A DNA stretch of 64,000 bases from Gardnerella vaginalis (GCF_001546455.1 NZ_KQ956825.1:103247-167246); one strand, 5' to 3'. Shown: positions 54,444 to 63,916, counted from the first letter of the stretch. Notes: generated by a model not told the origin, from the sequence alone. Program-made: numbers and translations.

Positions 54444-56921
54444 CTACTCGTTATCGCCAGCGGTTGCAGCGGTAGCGGTGACAGCGCCTGGCTTGTCGGT
54501 CTTAACGCCTGGCCATACCCAATCGGTGTAGTCTGGGTGATCAAGACCCTTGTCCACTGCATACTGGAAGGCTTCGAGGCGGAAGTCCTCGAGCTTCTTG
54601 ATTTCGTCGGCATACTTAGCAGCATCAACCATGCGCAATGCTTCAGCGGTAAGCTCGTAACGATCCATGTCGTTCACGCGAACCATATCGTATGGCGTGG
54701 TGGTGGAGCCCTGCTCCTTGTAGCCATGAACGTTGAAGTTGTCGTGGTTTGGACGATCGAAGATCAAGCCGCGAACGTCATGTGCGTAGGAGTGATAAGC
54801 GAAGAGGACTGGCTTATCAGCGGTGAAGAGCTCAGTGAACTCTTCGTCAGTCAAAGCTTCGTTGTTTTCCTTAGCGGACTGCAACTTGAGCAAGTCAACA
54901 ACGTTAACAACCTTGAACTTAACGCCAAGCTTGTTCAACTTGTCGGCAGCGGCCATCAATTCCTGCTGTGGAACATCGCCAACACCAGCAAGAACAACCT
55001 GAACTTCGTCATTGTTCTTAGCGTTGGAAGCCCACTTCCACTCTGCAGCACCCTTCTCGAGCTCTTCGCGAGCTTCGTCGAGGGTCAACCAAGTAGCAGC
55101 TGGCTGCTTACCAGCGAAGATTGCGTTGATCATATTGGTGGACTTGTAAACCTTCTCACCAACAGCGAGCAACATGTTGGAATCTACTGGGAAGTAGATG
55201 CCGATTACGTGATCGTTGTTGAAGGTCTTGTTCAAGAGCACGGAGGTTACGCCTGGATCCTGGTGCGAGAAGCCGTTGTGATCCTGACGCCATACGTGAG
55301 AGGATACCAACAAGTTCATGGAGGAGATTGGCTTACGCCATGGAATCTCACGAACTGTAGCCTCAAGCCACTTTGCGTGCTGGTTCAACATGGAGTCAAT
55401 AACGTGTACGAAGGACTCGTAAGAGCTCCAAATGCCGTGACGACCAGTGAGCAAGTAAGCCTCGAGGAAGCCTTCCATCTGGTGCTCGGAGAGCTGCTCG
55501 GTTACCTGACCGGTAACTGCCATGTGCTCATCGACTAATTCGGAGAGGTAGCCTGCGTCCCACTGCTTGTTGGTTACTTCATAAGCAGCCTGCAAACGGT
55601 TGGAAGCGGTCTCATCTGGGCCGAAGATACGGAAGGAATCTGGGTTGTTCTTAATGATGTCGCGGGTGTAAACACCAAGGCGACGGGTAGCTTCGAGCTG
55701 ACCCCAACCGTGACCGAATTCCTTAACTTCCTTAACCTCGTAATCCTCAAGCTTTGGAAGCTTAAGATCTTCGCGGATACGACCACCGTTGGCGTTTGGA
55801 TTTTCGCCAATACGGAGTTCGCCCTTTGGCATGAAGGAAAGAACGTCTTCCTTCACAGCGCCGTTTTCGTCGAAGAGCTCTTCTGGCTTGTAGGACTTCA
55901 TCCAGTTCTTCAAAACCTCAAAGTGAGCTTCGGTATCACGAGCGGAAGCCAGTGGCACCTGGTGAGAGCGCCAAGAGCCTTCAGTCTTCTTGCCGTCGAT
56001 GAACTTAGGGCAAGTCCAACCCTTTGGAGTGCGGAAGATAATCATTGGGTAGTAAGGGCGAGTTACATCGTTAGTCTGAGCCTCGGCCTTAATATCGCAA
56101 ATCTCGTCGAAGATGGTCTCGAACATGTCGGCGAAGCGACGGTGAATGGACATGTGATCCTCATCGTCGAAGCCAGCAACGAACTCGTATGGCTCGTAGC
56201 CCATGCCGTGGAAGAACTCGTGAAGCTCTTCGTCGGAAATGCGGGAAAGAATGGTTGGGTTAGCAATCTTGTAACCGTTCAAGTGCAAGATTGGAAGAAC
56301 AATACCATCGGTACGTGGGTTAACGAGCTTGTTGGACTGCCAACCAGTAGCCAAAGGACCGGTTTCTGCTTCGCCGTCGCCAACGATTGCTGGAACGAAC
56401 AAGCTTGGGTTGTTCATAACAGCGCCGTAAGCGTGGGAGAGAGCGTAACCAAGCTCGCCACCTTCGTGGATGGAACCTGGGGTCTCTGGAGCAAAGTGAG
56501 AAGGAATGCCACCTGGGTAAGAGAACTGGCGGAAGAACTTCTGCAAACCAGCTTCGTCCTTGGTGATCTTTGGATAGTACTCAGTGTAGGTACCGTCAAG
56601 ATAAGACTGAGCAGTACCAGCTGGGCCGCCGTGGCCTGGACCCATAATAATCACAGTGTTCTGCTGATGCTCAGCAATGAAACGGTTAATGTGGCCAATA
56701 AGGAAGTTAAGGCCTGGAGTGGTACCCCAGTGACCCACTAGACGATGCTTAACGTCTTCGCGAGTAAACGGCTCCTTCATTAGAGGGTTGCTACGAAGAT
56801 AAATTTGGCCGATTGAAAGATAGTTGGCAACACGCCAGTACTTGTCTACGCCTTCGATGGCCGCCTCGGAAACTGGAGCGTTAAGCTTCTTCCAAGGGGT
56901 GCCAATAACAGGACTCGTCAT
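54444..56921 (-). CDS. xfp: Xylulose-5-P/fructose-6-P phosphoketolase
   Basis: This is the hallmark enzyme of bifidobacterial sugar metabolism. With thiamine diphosphate it splits fructose-6-P or xylulose-5-P, giving acetyl-phosphate. The protein has about 825 residues and the TPP-domain words [39 protein letters not shown] and [11 protein letters not shown], then DGFSHQDP-like [14 protein letters not shown] and [16 protein letters not shown] at 56921 follows AGGAGTACAC; an in-frame ATG at 56939 lacks a site. Codon use is visibly more GC-rich than its neighbours, as expected of a highly expressed gene. Divergent from guaA. Confidence 0.97.
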   Translation of the reverse strand: MTSPVIGTPWKKLNAPVSEAAIEGVDKYWRVANYLSIGQIYLRSNPLMKEPFTREDVKHRLVGHWGTTPGLNFLIGHINRFIAEHQQNTVIIMGPGHGGPAGTAQSYLDGTYTEYYPKITKDEAGLQKFFRQFSYPGGIPSHFAPETPGSIHEGGELGYALSHAYGAVMNNPSLFVPAIVGDGEAETGPLATGWQSNKLVNPRTDGIVLPILHLNGYKIANPTILSRISDEELHEFFHGMGYEPYEFVAGFDDEDHMSIHRRFADMFETIFDEICDIKAEAQTNDVTRPYYPMIIFRTPKGWTCPKFIDGKKTEGSWRSHQVPLASARDTEAHFEVLKNWMKSYKPEELFDENGAVKEDVLSFMPKGELRIGENPNANGGRIREDLKLPKLEDYEVKEVKEFGHGWGQLEATRRLGVYTRDIIKNNPDSFRIFGPDETASNRLQAAYEVTNKQWDAGYLSELVDEHMAVTGQVTEQLSEHQMEGFLEAYLLTGRHGIWSSYESFVHVIDSMLNQHAKWLEATVREIPWRKPISSMNLLVSSHVWRQDHNGFSHQDPGVTSVLLNKTFNNDHVIGIYFPVDSNMLLAVGEKVYKSTNMINAIFAGKQPAATWLTLDEAREELEKGAAEWKWASNAKNNDEVQVVLAGVGDVPQQELMAAADKLNKLGVKFKVVNVVDLLKLQSAKENNEALTDEEFTELFTADKPVLFAYHSYAHDVRGLIFDRPNHDNFNVHGYKEQGSTTTPYDMVRVNDMDRYELTAEALRMVDAAKYADEIKKLEDFRLEAFQYAVDKGLDHPDYTDWVWPGVKTDKPGAVTATAATAGDNE

Positions 56922-57307
56922 GTGTACTCCTGTACTCAAGCACTTTTCAGTGCAATTTTAATCATTACCATTTGGTTATAGAGGCTAAAAAACAAACGTA
57001 TTCGCCTCTTTTTCCATCTTTTTCAGTATAGTAATAGCTTTTGACTTTTGTGCGTTTGATTAGTTACTACGTGCGAATTTGTTGAAAAAATGTGTTAAAG
57101 TGTTAACAAAAATCACCTTAAAAGTATCAATTATGTTATATTTGATGTTAACTTTGTTGTTATGTCAAGGTTGTTTATTTTTACAATTTTTATGATTTGT
57201 TAAGTTGCGGCGTTTCGCACAACGCCAACGTCTAAAAGCGCCATTAGTATAAATTGAATCACCTATAAATGTGTTTCTAAATGTGTTTCTTATATATAAG
57301 GAGAATC
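56922..57307. promoter_or_regulatory. Divergent xfp/guaA promoter spacer
   Basis: This AT-rich spacer of 386 bases must hold both promoters. Visible items are an AGAGGC/GCCTCT inverted repeat near xfp, the palindrome TGTTAACA, a GGCG/CGCC hairpin near 57206-57232, and a 12-bp tandem duplication (57267-57290) just before the guaA ribosome site. No -35/-10 pair is convincing. Confidence 0.4.
57267..57290. repeat. 12-bp tandem duplication before guaA
   Basis: AAATGTGTTTCT occurs twice in a row. Confidence 0.92.
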
Positions 57308-58870
57308 ATGGCAAACGGTCCGGTACTTGTAGTTGACTTCGGTGCCCAATATGCCCAGCTAATCGCTAGAAGAGTGAGGGAAGCAAACGTTTATTCGGAG
57401 CTTGTTCCACACTCCATGCCAGTAGAAGAGATGCTGGCAAAAGATCCAAAAGCCATAATTCTTTCTGGCGGCCCTGCTTCCGTTTATGAGCCAGGAGCGC
57501 CAAAAATTGACACAAAGATTTTTAATGCGGGCGTTCCAGTGCTTGGAATTTGCTACGGATTCCAAGTTATGGCTCACGAGCTTGGCGGCGTTGTAGATAA
57601 AGCTGCATTGGGCGAGTACGGAAAAACGCATGCAACTATTGACGATGCAGAAGGATTGCTTGCTAATTCTCCAGCAGATCAAAGTACCTGGATGAGCCAC
57701 GGAGTGGCAGTTAAGAGCGCGCCAGAAGGATTTGAGGTGCTTGCTCACACTCAAGGCGCTCCAGTTGCGGCTATGCAAGACAAAAATCGCAAGCTTTACG
57801 GAGTGCAATGGCATCCAGAAGTCAAGCATACGCCTTTAGGTCAAAAGCTTATTTCCACATTCTTGCACGAGTGCGCAGGGTTGGAAAATGATTGGAATCC
57901 TTCTAACATAATTGAAGATCAGGTTGCAAAGATTCGCGCAGAAGTTGGCAGTGCGCAGGTTATTTGCGGACTTTCTGGAGGAGTTGATTCCGCTGTTGCA
58001 GCAGCCCTAGTGCATAAAGCAATCGGAGATCAGCTCACTTGCGTTTTTGTGGATCACGGTTTGCTTAGAAAAGGCGAAGTTGAGCAGGTTAAGCACGATT
58101 TTGTTGAGGCCACTGGAATTAAGCTTATTGCAATAGACGCAGAAGATGACTTTTTAGATGCGCTTAAGGGTGTTAGCGAGCCAGAGCGCAAGCGCAAGAT
58201 TATTGGCGAAAAGTTTATTCGCACATTTGAAAAAGCGCAGCGACAAGTTATTGAAGAAGCTGGCAAATCTGGAGCAGAAGTTAAGTTCCTTGTACAAGGC
58301 ACGCTTTACCCAGATGTTGTGGAATCTGGCGGCGGGGATGGCGCTGCAAATATTAAGTCGCATCACAATGTTGGCGGCTTGCCAAAGGACTTAAAGTTTA
58401 AGCTTATTGAGCCTTTGCGCACTTTGTTTAAGGATGAAGTTCGCGCAATTGGTACGGAGCTTGGGCTTCCAGACGCTATTGTGTGGCGCCAGCCGTTCCC
58501 AGGCCCAGGGTTGGGAATTCGCATTGTTGGCGAGATTACGCGCGAGCGTTTAGCTGTGCTTCGAGAAGCAGATGCAATTGCGCGCGAAGAGCTTTCGGCA
58601 GCTGGATTAGATCGCGATATTTGGCAATGCCCAGTTGTTCTTTTGGCAGATGTTCACTCTGTTGGAGTTCAGGGAGACGAGCGCACATATGGCTCGCCAA
58701 TCGTGCTTCGCCCAGTAAGCTCTGAGGATGCTATGACCGCTGATTGGTCGCGAGTTCCATACGATGTTCTAGCCAAGATTTCTACTCGAATCACAAACGA
58801 ATGTCGCCAGATTAATCGCGTTGTGTTAGACGTTACATCTAAGCCACCAGCAACAATCGAGTGGGAGTAA
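57308..58870 (+). CDS. guaA: GMP synthase (glutamine-hydrolysing)
   Basis: GuaA makes GMP from XMP with glutamine and ATP. The class I glutaminase domain has LSGGPASVY, the nucleophile in GICYGFQVM and the His/Glu in [11 protein letters not shown]. The ATP-pyrophosphatase domain has [14 protein letters not shown], and the dimerisation domain has [13 protein letters not shown] and ends in TIEWE. About 520 residues. ATG at 57308 follows ATAAGGAGAATC; an in-frame ATG at 57281 lacks a site. The place next to xfp is typical of bifidobacteria. Confidence 0.97.
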   Translation: MANGPVLVVDFGAQYAQLIARRVREANVYSELVPHSMPVEEMLAKDPKAIILSGGPASVYEPGAPKIDTKIFNAGVPVLGICYGFQVMAHELGGVVDKAALGEYGKTHATIDDAEGLLANSPADQSTWMSHGVAVKSAPEGFEVLAHTQGAPVAAMQDKNRKLYGVQWHPEVKHTPLGQKLISTFLHECAGLENDWNPSNIIEDQVAKIRAEVGSAQVICGLSGGVDSAVAAALVHKAIGDQLTCVFVDHGLLRKGEVEQVKHDFVEATGIKLIAIDAEDDFLDALKGVSEPERKRKIIGEKFIRTFEKAQRQVIEEAGKSGAEVKFLVQGTLYPDVVESGGGDGAANIKSHHNVGGLPKDLKFKLIEPLRTLFKDEVRAIGTELGLPDAIVWRQPFPGPGLGIRIVGEITRERLAVLREADAIAREELSAAGLDRDIWQCPVVLLADVHSVGVQGDERTYGSPIVLRPVSSEDAMTADWSRVPYDVLAKISTRITNECRQINRVVLDVTSKPPATIEWE

Positions 58871-58921
58871 TCGCAAAATTTTCTAAAATGCCTTAATTAC
58901 AAGCTATAAAGAGAATGAAAA

Positions 58922-59017
58922 ATGGCTACTGGTACTCAAATGGTACTGGAAGTAAAAAAGAATAAACTAAATAATAGTTCCAAGTGGTTTAGATTTGAAC
59001 AAAAAATTAGACCGTAG
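58922..59017 (+). CDS. Possible 31-residue peptide or gene remnant
   Basis: A short frame (MATGTQMVLEVKKNKLNN...) has a GAGAATG purine stretch before its ATG and ends at TAG, four bases before a 23-bp hairpin. It lies at the edge of the AT-rich PARIS-like gene. It resembles nothing I know and may be chance or a remnant. Confidence 0.2.
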   Translation: MATGTQMVLEVKKNKLNNSSKWFRFEQKIRP

Positions 59018-59020
59018 TTT

Positions 59021-59082
59021 AAATGGTTCTATAATAAATGTTGAGATCCACCTAGACTCCAACATTTATTATAGAACCATTT
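59021..59082. other. Perfect 23-bp inverted repeat between guaA and the PARIS-like gene
   Basis: The left arm (59021-59043, AAATGGTTCT...) and right arm (59060-59082) are exactly complementary over 23 bases with a 16-base spacer. A precedes and T follows, so it could act as a bidirectional terminator. It is longer than any other stem in the window and may be a remnant of a mobile element. Confidence 0.8.
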
Positions 59083-59159
59083 TATTAAGTTAAATCTTCA
59101 AGTTAGATTTAAATAAAACGATTGTATTAATTTGAAGCTAAGTTTAAGAGGTGAGCAAT

Positions 59160-60776
59160 ATGTTGAAGAATTTGAAAAGTTATAAATATAAGCTACCTAA
59201 AACTAATGGTGGTATTGAAGAACACACAATAAATAATAATTCAGTAATAATTATAGGAGCAAATGGTAGTGGGAAAAGTAAATTAGGAGCGTGGATAGAA
59301 GATCAAGATTCTGATATTGTTCACCGAATTGGAGCCCAAAGAAATCTTAATTTTAATCCTAATTTACCGCTTAGTAATTATGATGATGCAAAGAATAAAA
59401 TAATTTACGGAACAGATGATGAAGATATCGTTAAAAGACGTGATAAAACAGTTAGATGGAATTGGGGAAAGTCTAAAACTACTAAGCTGATAGATGATTT
59501 TGATGATGTATTGGCAGCTTTAATAGCAATGTATCACAATGAGACATTAGAATATTTTAAAAATTGTAAAAATGCGGAAAAAAACAATTTAGTTAAGCCA
59601 AAAACTCCCTTGACTGTCATAGACAAACTAATGGAAATATGGAATAGTATATTTCCGCAAAGAAATCTTCTGTTTGAAGATTCTAAATTTTATGCCCATG
59701 AAGTAATCAAGCCTTCTGAAAAGTATTCTGCAAATCAAATGAGTGACGGAGAAAGAGCAGTACTATACTTGGCTTCACAAGTTTTAGCTATTCCTGAAAA
59801 TAAAACACTAATAATCGACGAGCCTGAAATACATCTTCATGGAACAATAATGAATAAGTTATGGGAAAGTTTAGAAGAATATCGCTCTGATTGCTTATTT
59901 ATTTATATAACACATGATACAAATTTTGCTGCCTCTCATAAAAATTCAGAAAAGATATGGGTGAAATATTACGATGGGGAAAATTGGGATTTAGAAAAAA
60001 TAATTTCTAATGAATTACCAGAAAAGTTGCTATTTGATATTTTAGGGTCACGTAAAAATATTTTGTTTGTAGAAGGAGAAGAGAGTAGTTTTGATACTCA
60101 ATTGTACTCTATCTTATACCCTAATTATTTTATTATTCCTTGTGGAAGCTGTATGCAGGTTATCATGAGAACAAAATCCTTTAAATCAACTCAAAATATT
60201 CATAACTATAATGTTTATGGAATAATTGACCGCGACTTTAGGACAGAGGTTGAAATAAATAAATTAGAAAAAGATAATATTTATACATTAAAGGTCTCAG
60301 AAGTGGAAAATTTATTTGTTATAGAAGAACTGATAAGTTTTGTAGCAAATCATTTAGGTAAGAATTTTAGTGATGTTTTTAGTAATATTAATAATTATAT
60401 AATTAAGCAAAGATTTGGTAATCAAATTTATAGTCAGGTTAGGAAAAATGTAGTATCTCAGATAAAGTATGAATTATCCATGGCTGAAATTTCTGAAATA
60501 AATACAAAAGATAGTTTCACTAATGCTATTGAAAGTATTAATGCTGACAGTATTTATGAAGAAACATTAAATTCATATGAAGAAGCATTGATAAGTAATA
60601 ATTACAAAAAAGTGTTGGAAATGTTTAATGAAAAAGGCTTAGCTAAATCAATAGGCCATTATCTTAGTTTAAAAGACAATGATTACTTAAATACAGTTAT
60701 TTCTATTTTGCGAAATAAGGAACACGAGGAAGTATTTGGAATATTTAAAAACTATGTCCCAAGGCTTTCGGATTAA
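59160..60776 (+). CDS. ABC-type ATPase fused to DUF4435/TOPRIM; PARIS-like (AriA-AriB) candidate
   Basis: This 538-residue protein has an ABC/SMC-like ATPase: Walker A GANGSGKS (residues 33-40), signature QMSDGERAVLYLAS (about 194), Walker B TLIIDEPEIHLH (about 218) and a switch His in YITHDTNFA. From about residue 296 a TOPRIM/DUF4435-like part follows, with the Glu in ILFVEGEESSFD and acidic pair in GIIDRDFR (about 354), then VSEVENLFV. This joins the two halves of the PARIS anti-phage system in one chain. ATG at 59160 follows AAGAGGTGA. The gene is far more AT-rich than its neighbours and is a likely recent arrival. Confidence 0.75.
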   Translation: MLKNLKSYKYKLPKTNGGIEEHTINNNSVIIIGANGSGKSKLGAWIEDQDSDIVHRIGAQRNLNFNPNLPLSNYDDAKNKIIYGTDDEDIVKRRDKTVRWNWGKSKTTKLIDDFDDVLAALIAMYHNETLEYFKNCKNAEKNNLVKPKTPLTVIDKLMEIWNSIFPQRNLLFEDSKFYAHEVIKPSEKYSANQMSDGERAVLYLASQVLAIPENKTLIIDEPEIHLHGTIMNKLWESLEEYRSDCLFIYITHDTNFAASHKNSEKIWVKYYDGENWDLEKIISNELPEKLLFDILGSRKNILFVEGEESSFDTQLYSILYPNYFIIPCGSCMQVIMRTKSFKSTQNIHNYNVYGIIDRDFRTEVEINKLEKDNIYTLKVSEVENLFVIEELISFVANHLGKNFSDVFSNINNYIIKQRFGNQIYSQVRKNVVSQIKYELSMAEISEINTKDSFTNAIESINADSIYEETLNSYEEALISNNYKKVLEMFNEKGLAKSIGHYLSLKDNDYLNTVISILRNKEHEEVFGIFKNYVPRLSD

Positions 60777-60881
60777 ACATTGATATAAACTTAGTTCGGA
60801 ACAATTATAATTTCTCCGGTACTGGGACTGGGACGGGACTAAAAATCTGAAAACGTCTTATAATTAGGTGGATTTGGTGAT

Positions 60882-60909
60882 ACTCTAAAAAATAGAGTCT
60901 AGTATTTTT
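60882..60909 (+). terminator. Possible terminator of the PARIS-like gene
   Basis: ACTCTA-AAAAA-TAGAGT (60882-60898) is followed by CTAGTATTTTT. The stem is weak and lies 105 bases after the stop codon. Confidence 0.4.
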
Positions 60910-60957
60910 AATGGTTTGGGATATGTCGGACGTTTGGAAAAGAAGAGTGGGAATAGA

Positions 60958-60976
60958 TAGGACTAATATAGTCCTA
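60958..60976. promoter_or_regulatory. Palindrome upstream of the amylase gene
   Basis: TAGGACTA-ATA-TAGTCCTA is a perfect 8-bp inverted repeat 70 bases before the amylase ATG, a plausible operator for a sugar-responsive repressor. No direct evidence. Confidence 0.4.
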
Positions 60977-61045
60977 CATAGCTCTATATATAAGGAGTGA
61001 AGTAAGAACAAAGCAAAGCCGCAATTCTTGCAGAAAGGAACAACG

Positions 61046-62764
61046 ATGATCCACGGCATAAAAGCATTTACAGGCTTTAATAAAAAGGCGTTTGTAAAGT
61101 TAAAGTTTGTGTTGGCAAGAGTTGCGGCTATAACATCTTGTGTTGCTACCGTTTTGGCGGGAGCAGTAGTCGCAAGCAGCCCAGCGATCGCATATGCTGG
61201 CTCAAAATCATCTCAAAAAACTGCAGAAAAAGGCGTAATCGTAACAGCATTCCAACAAAATTGGAAAAGCATAGCCAAGGAATGCAAAAAAACGTACGGC
61301 CCAGAAGGCGTAAAATACGTGCAAGTATCGCCAGCTCAAGACCATATTAAGGGCAATCAGTGGTGGACAAGTTACCAGCCAGTAAGCTATAAAGTCAACT
61401 CAAAGCTTGGCAACGAAGAAGAATTTAAAAATATGGTAACAACTTGCAAAGCTGCTGGAGTGGGAATAGTAGTAGATGCTGTAATAAATCACACTAGTGG
61501 TTTTGCAAACAAAGATACCGTTGGCGTTGGTGGAAGCAAGTATGATGCTGCAAATCAATCGTTCCCAGATGCTGGGTATACAAAAGATGATTTTCACAAA
61601 TCTACAGAAAGCATAGGAACCTACAAAAAAGCTGAAGTTGTTTGGAATAATAGGCTTGTTGGGCTTTTAGACCTAGACACGTCTAGCAAGCACGTTCAGC
61701 AAACTTTGGGAGCATACTTTGCGTACATGCTAAAGCTTGGAGTTGCTGGGTTTAGGGTAGATGCCGTAAAGCATATGTCTCCGCAAGATGTAAAAGGCAT
61801 AAAAGCGGCGGCGGCTAAGGCTGCTGGAACAACGCCAGATAAGATTTGGTGGATGCAAGAAACAATCGGGGCGCCTGGGGAAGAAGACCCTAGAATTGAG
61901 CCAGACCAATACTTGGAAACGGGCGAAGTTAAGGAGTTTCAATACTCCTACAGGTTGCGTAATTATTTTTACGGTTCTATTGAAAATCTTAAGAATATTA
62001 CAGATAAGTTGATTCCAAGCAAAAAAGCTGCGATTTTTGTTACAAATTGGGATACTGAGCGAGATAATGCAAGCAGAGTTTTAACGTACAAAGATGGCGA
62101 AAAGTATAAGCTTGCAAATGCGTTTATGCTTGCGTACCCGTACGGGACCCCAAACGTGTTTTCGGGGTATGAGTTTACGCAAAGAGACGAGGGAGCGCCT
62201 GGGGCAACAAGCACTTCGATTCCAGATGTAAGTTGTGCAAGCGGTTCCAGATGGCAGTGTACGCAAAGGTGGACTTCGATTCGCGGAATGATTGGGTTCT
62301 ACAACGCTGTTAAGGGCACTAAGGTTACTAATTGGCAAGATGACGACGATAATAACGTTGCGTTTAGCCGAGGAAACAAGGGTTTTCTTGCGATTAACAA
62401 CACGGAAAAGCCGCAAAAAGTGAGTTATAAAACCGATTTGCCAGACGGCGAATATTGCAATGTTTACGAGTCTAAAGATTGCAGTAAAACCGTTAGCGTT
62501 AGCGGCGGTAAGGTAGAGACCACTATTGCGGCGGAGTCTGCTGTTGCTCTTCATGCTAATGCTGTAAAGAGCCTTGGAAATGCTAGAGCTAGAAACGTTA
62601 CAATATTTATTTGCGTGTTTGTTGTGTCAATTTGTACGTTTGTTGTTAATAGAAGATTTGTTGAAAAATCGAAGAAGCTTGCCAAGGGCGTTGCTAGCGG
62701 TGCTGGTGCTGAGGGCGCTGCTGGTGGCGCTGGCGATAGTGGCACTGCTGGCGATAGCAATTAA
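61046..62764 (+). CDS. Secreted, membrane-anchored GH13 alpha-amylase
   Basis: This is an extracellular amylase of about 572 residues. A long basic N-region and signal helix (RVAAITSCVATVLAGAVVASS, cut near AIAYA) are followed by a GH13 barrel of the animal/actinobacterial type. Region I is DAVINHTSG, the nucleophile Asp is in GFRVDAVKHM (about residue 238), and the acid/base Glu is in WWMQETIG (about 271). Region IV reads VTNWDTERD, with Trp335 in place of the usual His of NHD. No starch-binding domain is seen. A C-terminal helix (FICVFVVSICTFVV) and a Gly/Ala-rich tail follow. ATG at 61046 has AAAGGAACAACG before it. Confidence 0.88.
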   Translation: MIHGIKAFTGFNKKAFVKLKFVLARVAAITSCVATVLAGAVVASSPAIAYAGSKSSQKTAEKGVIVTAFQQNWKSIAKECKKTYGPEGVKYVQVSPAQDHIKGNQWWTSYQPVSYKVNSKLGNEEEFKNMVTTCKAAGVGIVVDAVINHTSGFANKDTVGVGGSKYDAANQSFPDAGYTKDDFHKSTESIGTYKKAEVVWNNRLVGLLDLDTSSKHVQQTLGAYFAYMLKLGVAGFRVDAVKHMSPQDVKGIKAAAAKAAGTTPDKIWWMQETIGAPGEEDPRIEPDQYLETGEVKEFQYSYRLRNYFYGSIENLKNITDKLIPSKKAAIFVTNWDTERDNASRVLTYKDGEKYKLANAFMLAYPYGTPNVFSGYEFTQRDEGAPGATSTSIPDVSCASGSRWQCTQRWTSIRGMIGFYNAVKGTKVTNWQDDDDNNVAFSRGNKGFLAINNTEKPQKVSYKTDLPDGEYCNVYESKDCSKTVSVSGGKVETTIAAESAVALHANAVKSLGNARARNVTIFICVFVVSICTFVVNRRFVEKSKKLAKGVASGAGAEGAAGGAGDSGTAGDSN

Positions 62765-62776
62765 ACTTAAAACAGG

Positions 62777-62805
62777 TTGACTCTATCACTGTATTTATTT
62801 ATAAT
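62777..62805 (+). promoter_or_regulatory. Strong promoter of ssrA
   Basis: TTGACT (62777-62782), a 17-base spacer and a consensus TATAAT (62800-62805). Transcription should begin near 62812, giving a 5' precursor of about 75 bases before the mature tmRNA. Confidence 0.8.
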
Positions 62806-62886
62806 AATTATTCTGGCTTTTGCCAGTGTTTAATCATTGGTTAGTGTTTAATCATTAGTTTGATAAACCAGTTTGATAAATTAAAA

Positions 62887-63280
62887 GGGGTCGATCGGTT
62901 TCGACGGTGATCTGTTCGCCGCGGGGAAGCGTGCCGAGAATGCGAAAGTCCGCTCGTAAACGTCCTTTCGCAAAAGAATAAGTGCTAAATCTAATCGCAC
63001 TGAGTTCGCTCTTGCTGCCTGAGCTTCGCGCCAGGATTAACCAGTGAGCAGCTGCTCCGTTTACCCACTCACGTCTTCGGGGTGGTGCTAAACGTCATTA
63101 GAAGACTTGCTTGAATTGCCGAGCTGCAGGGCGATTCAGGGACTTTTACTGTAGATATGCTCGCCATGAATTGTCTGCAATAACATGGGGGCAGAAAAAT
63201 TGCCGAATGGCCAGCAGACTACGCACGTAGAAGACCGAGGGTACGGTTTCCGGACCGGGGTTCAATTCCCCGCGACTCCA
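62887..63280 (+). ncRNA. ssrA: tmRNA (transfer-messenger RNA)
   Basis: tmRNA rescues stalled ribosomes and tags the peptide. The 5' end GGGGTCG pairs with CGACTCC at the 3' end, and the T arm GGGGTTCAATTCCCC is clear. The tag frame (62984-63022) encodes AKSNRTEFALAA followed by TGA. The resume codon region follows GAATAAGT. CCA is not encoded. A strong terminator follows directly. Confidence 0.97.
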
Positions 63281-63288
63281 CAAACGCA

Positions 63289-63321
63289 AAAACGCCACTG
63301 CTCGCACAGTGGCGTTTTTTT
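63289..63321 (+). terminator. Terminator of ssrA
   Basis: Stem CGCCACTG/CAGTGGCG extended by A-T pairs, six-base loop, run of seven T. Confidence 0.93.
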
Positions 63322-63340
63322 GTTGGCCTATACCCGATTT

Positions 63341-63443
63341 TCCCGAGAATGTTGTTCAAAACCACAAAATCAGCTACAAAAAGCGCAAATTTTTCCCGAC
63401 TTTGTAGTTCTAAACGCCAAAATTAGCAACAAAAAGCGGAAAT
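63341..63443. repeat. Imperfect direct repeat, period 53 bp
   Basis: Two units (from 63341 and 63394) share TCCCGA, then GTT(C) words, then CAAAAAGCG(C/G)AAAT. They lie between the ssrA terminator and the hairpin array. Confidence 0.7.
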
Positions 63444-63446
63444 GTA

Positions 63447-63707
63447 GGTCGTCGTTCGCGCGGTCTACGCGCGCGAACGTCTTCGCCGCGCAGAAGCAGT
63501 GCTTCTGCCTGAGCGGCTCAGCGAGTCGAGGTGATTTCTCGCGCATTATGCAGCTCGAAATCGTCGACTCGCACGCAGATTAGCCGCGCTCACGTCTTCG
63601 CTTGCGTTGAAAGCACGGTGTGCTTTCAACTTTGAGCAAGCTCAGCGCTCCGAATTGCCTTTTCGCGCTACGCTTCTCAAGCGAAAAGGCAGGTCGTCGC
63701 GTGCGAC
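63447..63707. repeat. Array of eight perfect GC-rich hairpins
   Basis: In 260 bases there are perfect stems at 63453-63479 (10 bp), 63490-63508 (8), 63509-63521 (6), 63521-63572 (9, with an inner 6-bp stem), 63606-63630 (11), 63633-63644 (5), 63657-63690 (10) and 63696-63707 (5). AGGTCGTCG opens and closes the block (63447 and 63691), and ACGTCTTCGC occurs twice inside. No credible gene is present. It contrasts sharply with the AT-rich sequence on both sides. Confidence 0.85.
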
Positions 63708-63881
63708 ACACCCGAAAAGTCTTTCCTTAAAAAAACCTGGGAAAATTCTTTAAAAACCTTGAAATGCGTATTTTTACGGCTTATTCGCGATTTATGTGTA
63801 AAATTTACGGTAAAAACTCTTAATTTAGTAGATTTACAATAAAATATTTAGACCAAACCTTAACGTTAGCTGAATGTTTGG
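63708..63881. other. AT-rich spacer
   Basis: No gene or repeat of note, apart from ACCAAAC...GTTTGGT inverted arms around TAACGTTA (about 63853-63882) next to the following promoter. Confidence 0.4.
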
Positions 63882-63910
63882 TTGATTTTTGCCATAGCAT
63901 GCTGTATCTT
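63882..63910 (+). promoter_or_regulatory. Probable promoter near the window end
   Basis: TTGATT (63882-63887), 17-base spacer, TATCTT (63905-63910). It would start a transcript near 63917 into a structured leader. Confidence 0.55.
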
Positions 63911-63916
63911 TTAAGT

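Noticed and set aside
54537..56741. Two long open frames (over 330 codons each) opposite xfp
   Set aside because: They are mirrors of the biased codon use of xfp, lack ribosome sites and resemble nothing.
59160..60776. OLD-family nuclease (Gabija A-like)
   Set aside because: The FVEGE...IIDRD layout and short TOPRIM part look more like DUF4435, and no GajB-like helicase gene is adjacent.
63185..63583. A 132-codon open frame through the 3' part of ssrA and the hairpin array
   Set aside because: It overlaps the mature tmRNA and its terminator and its translation looks random.
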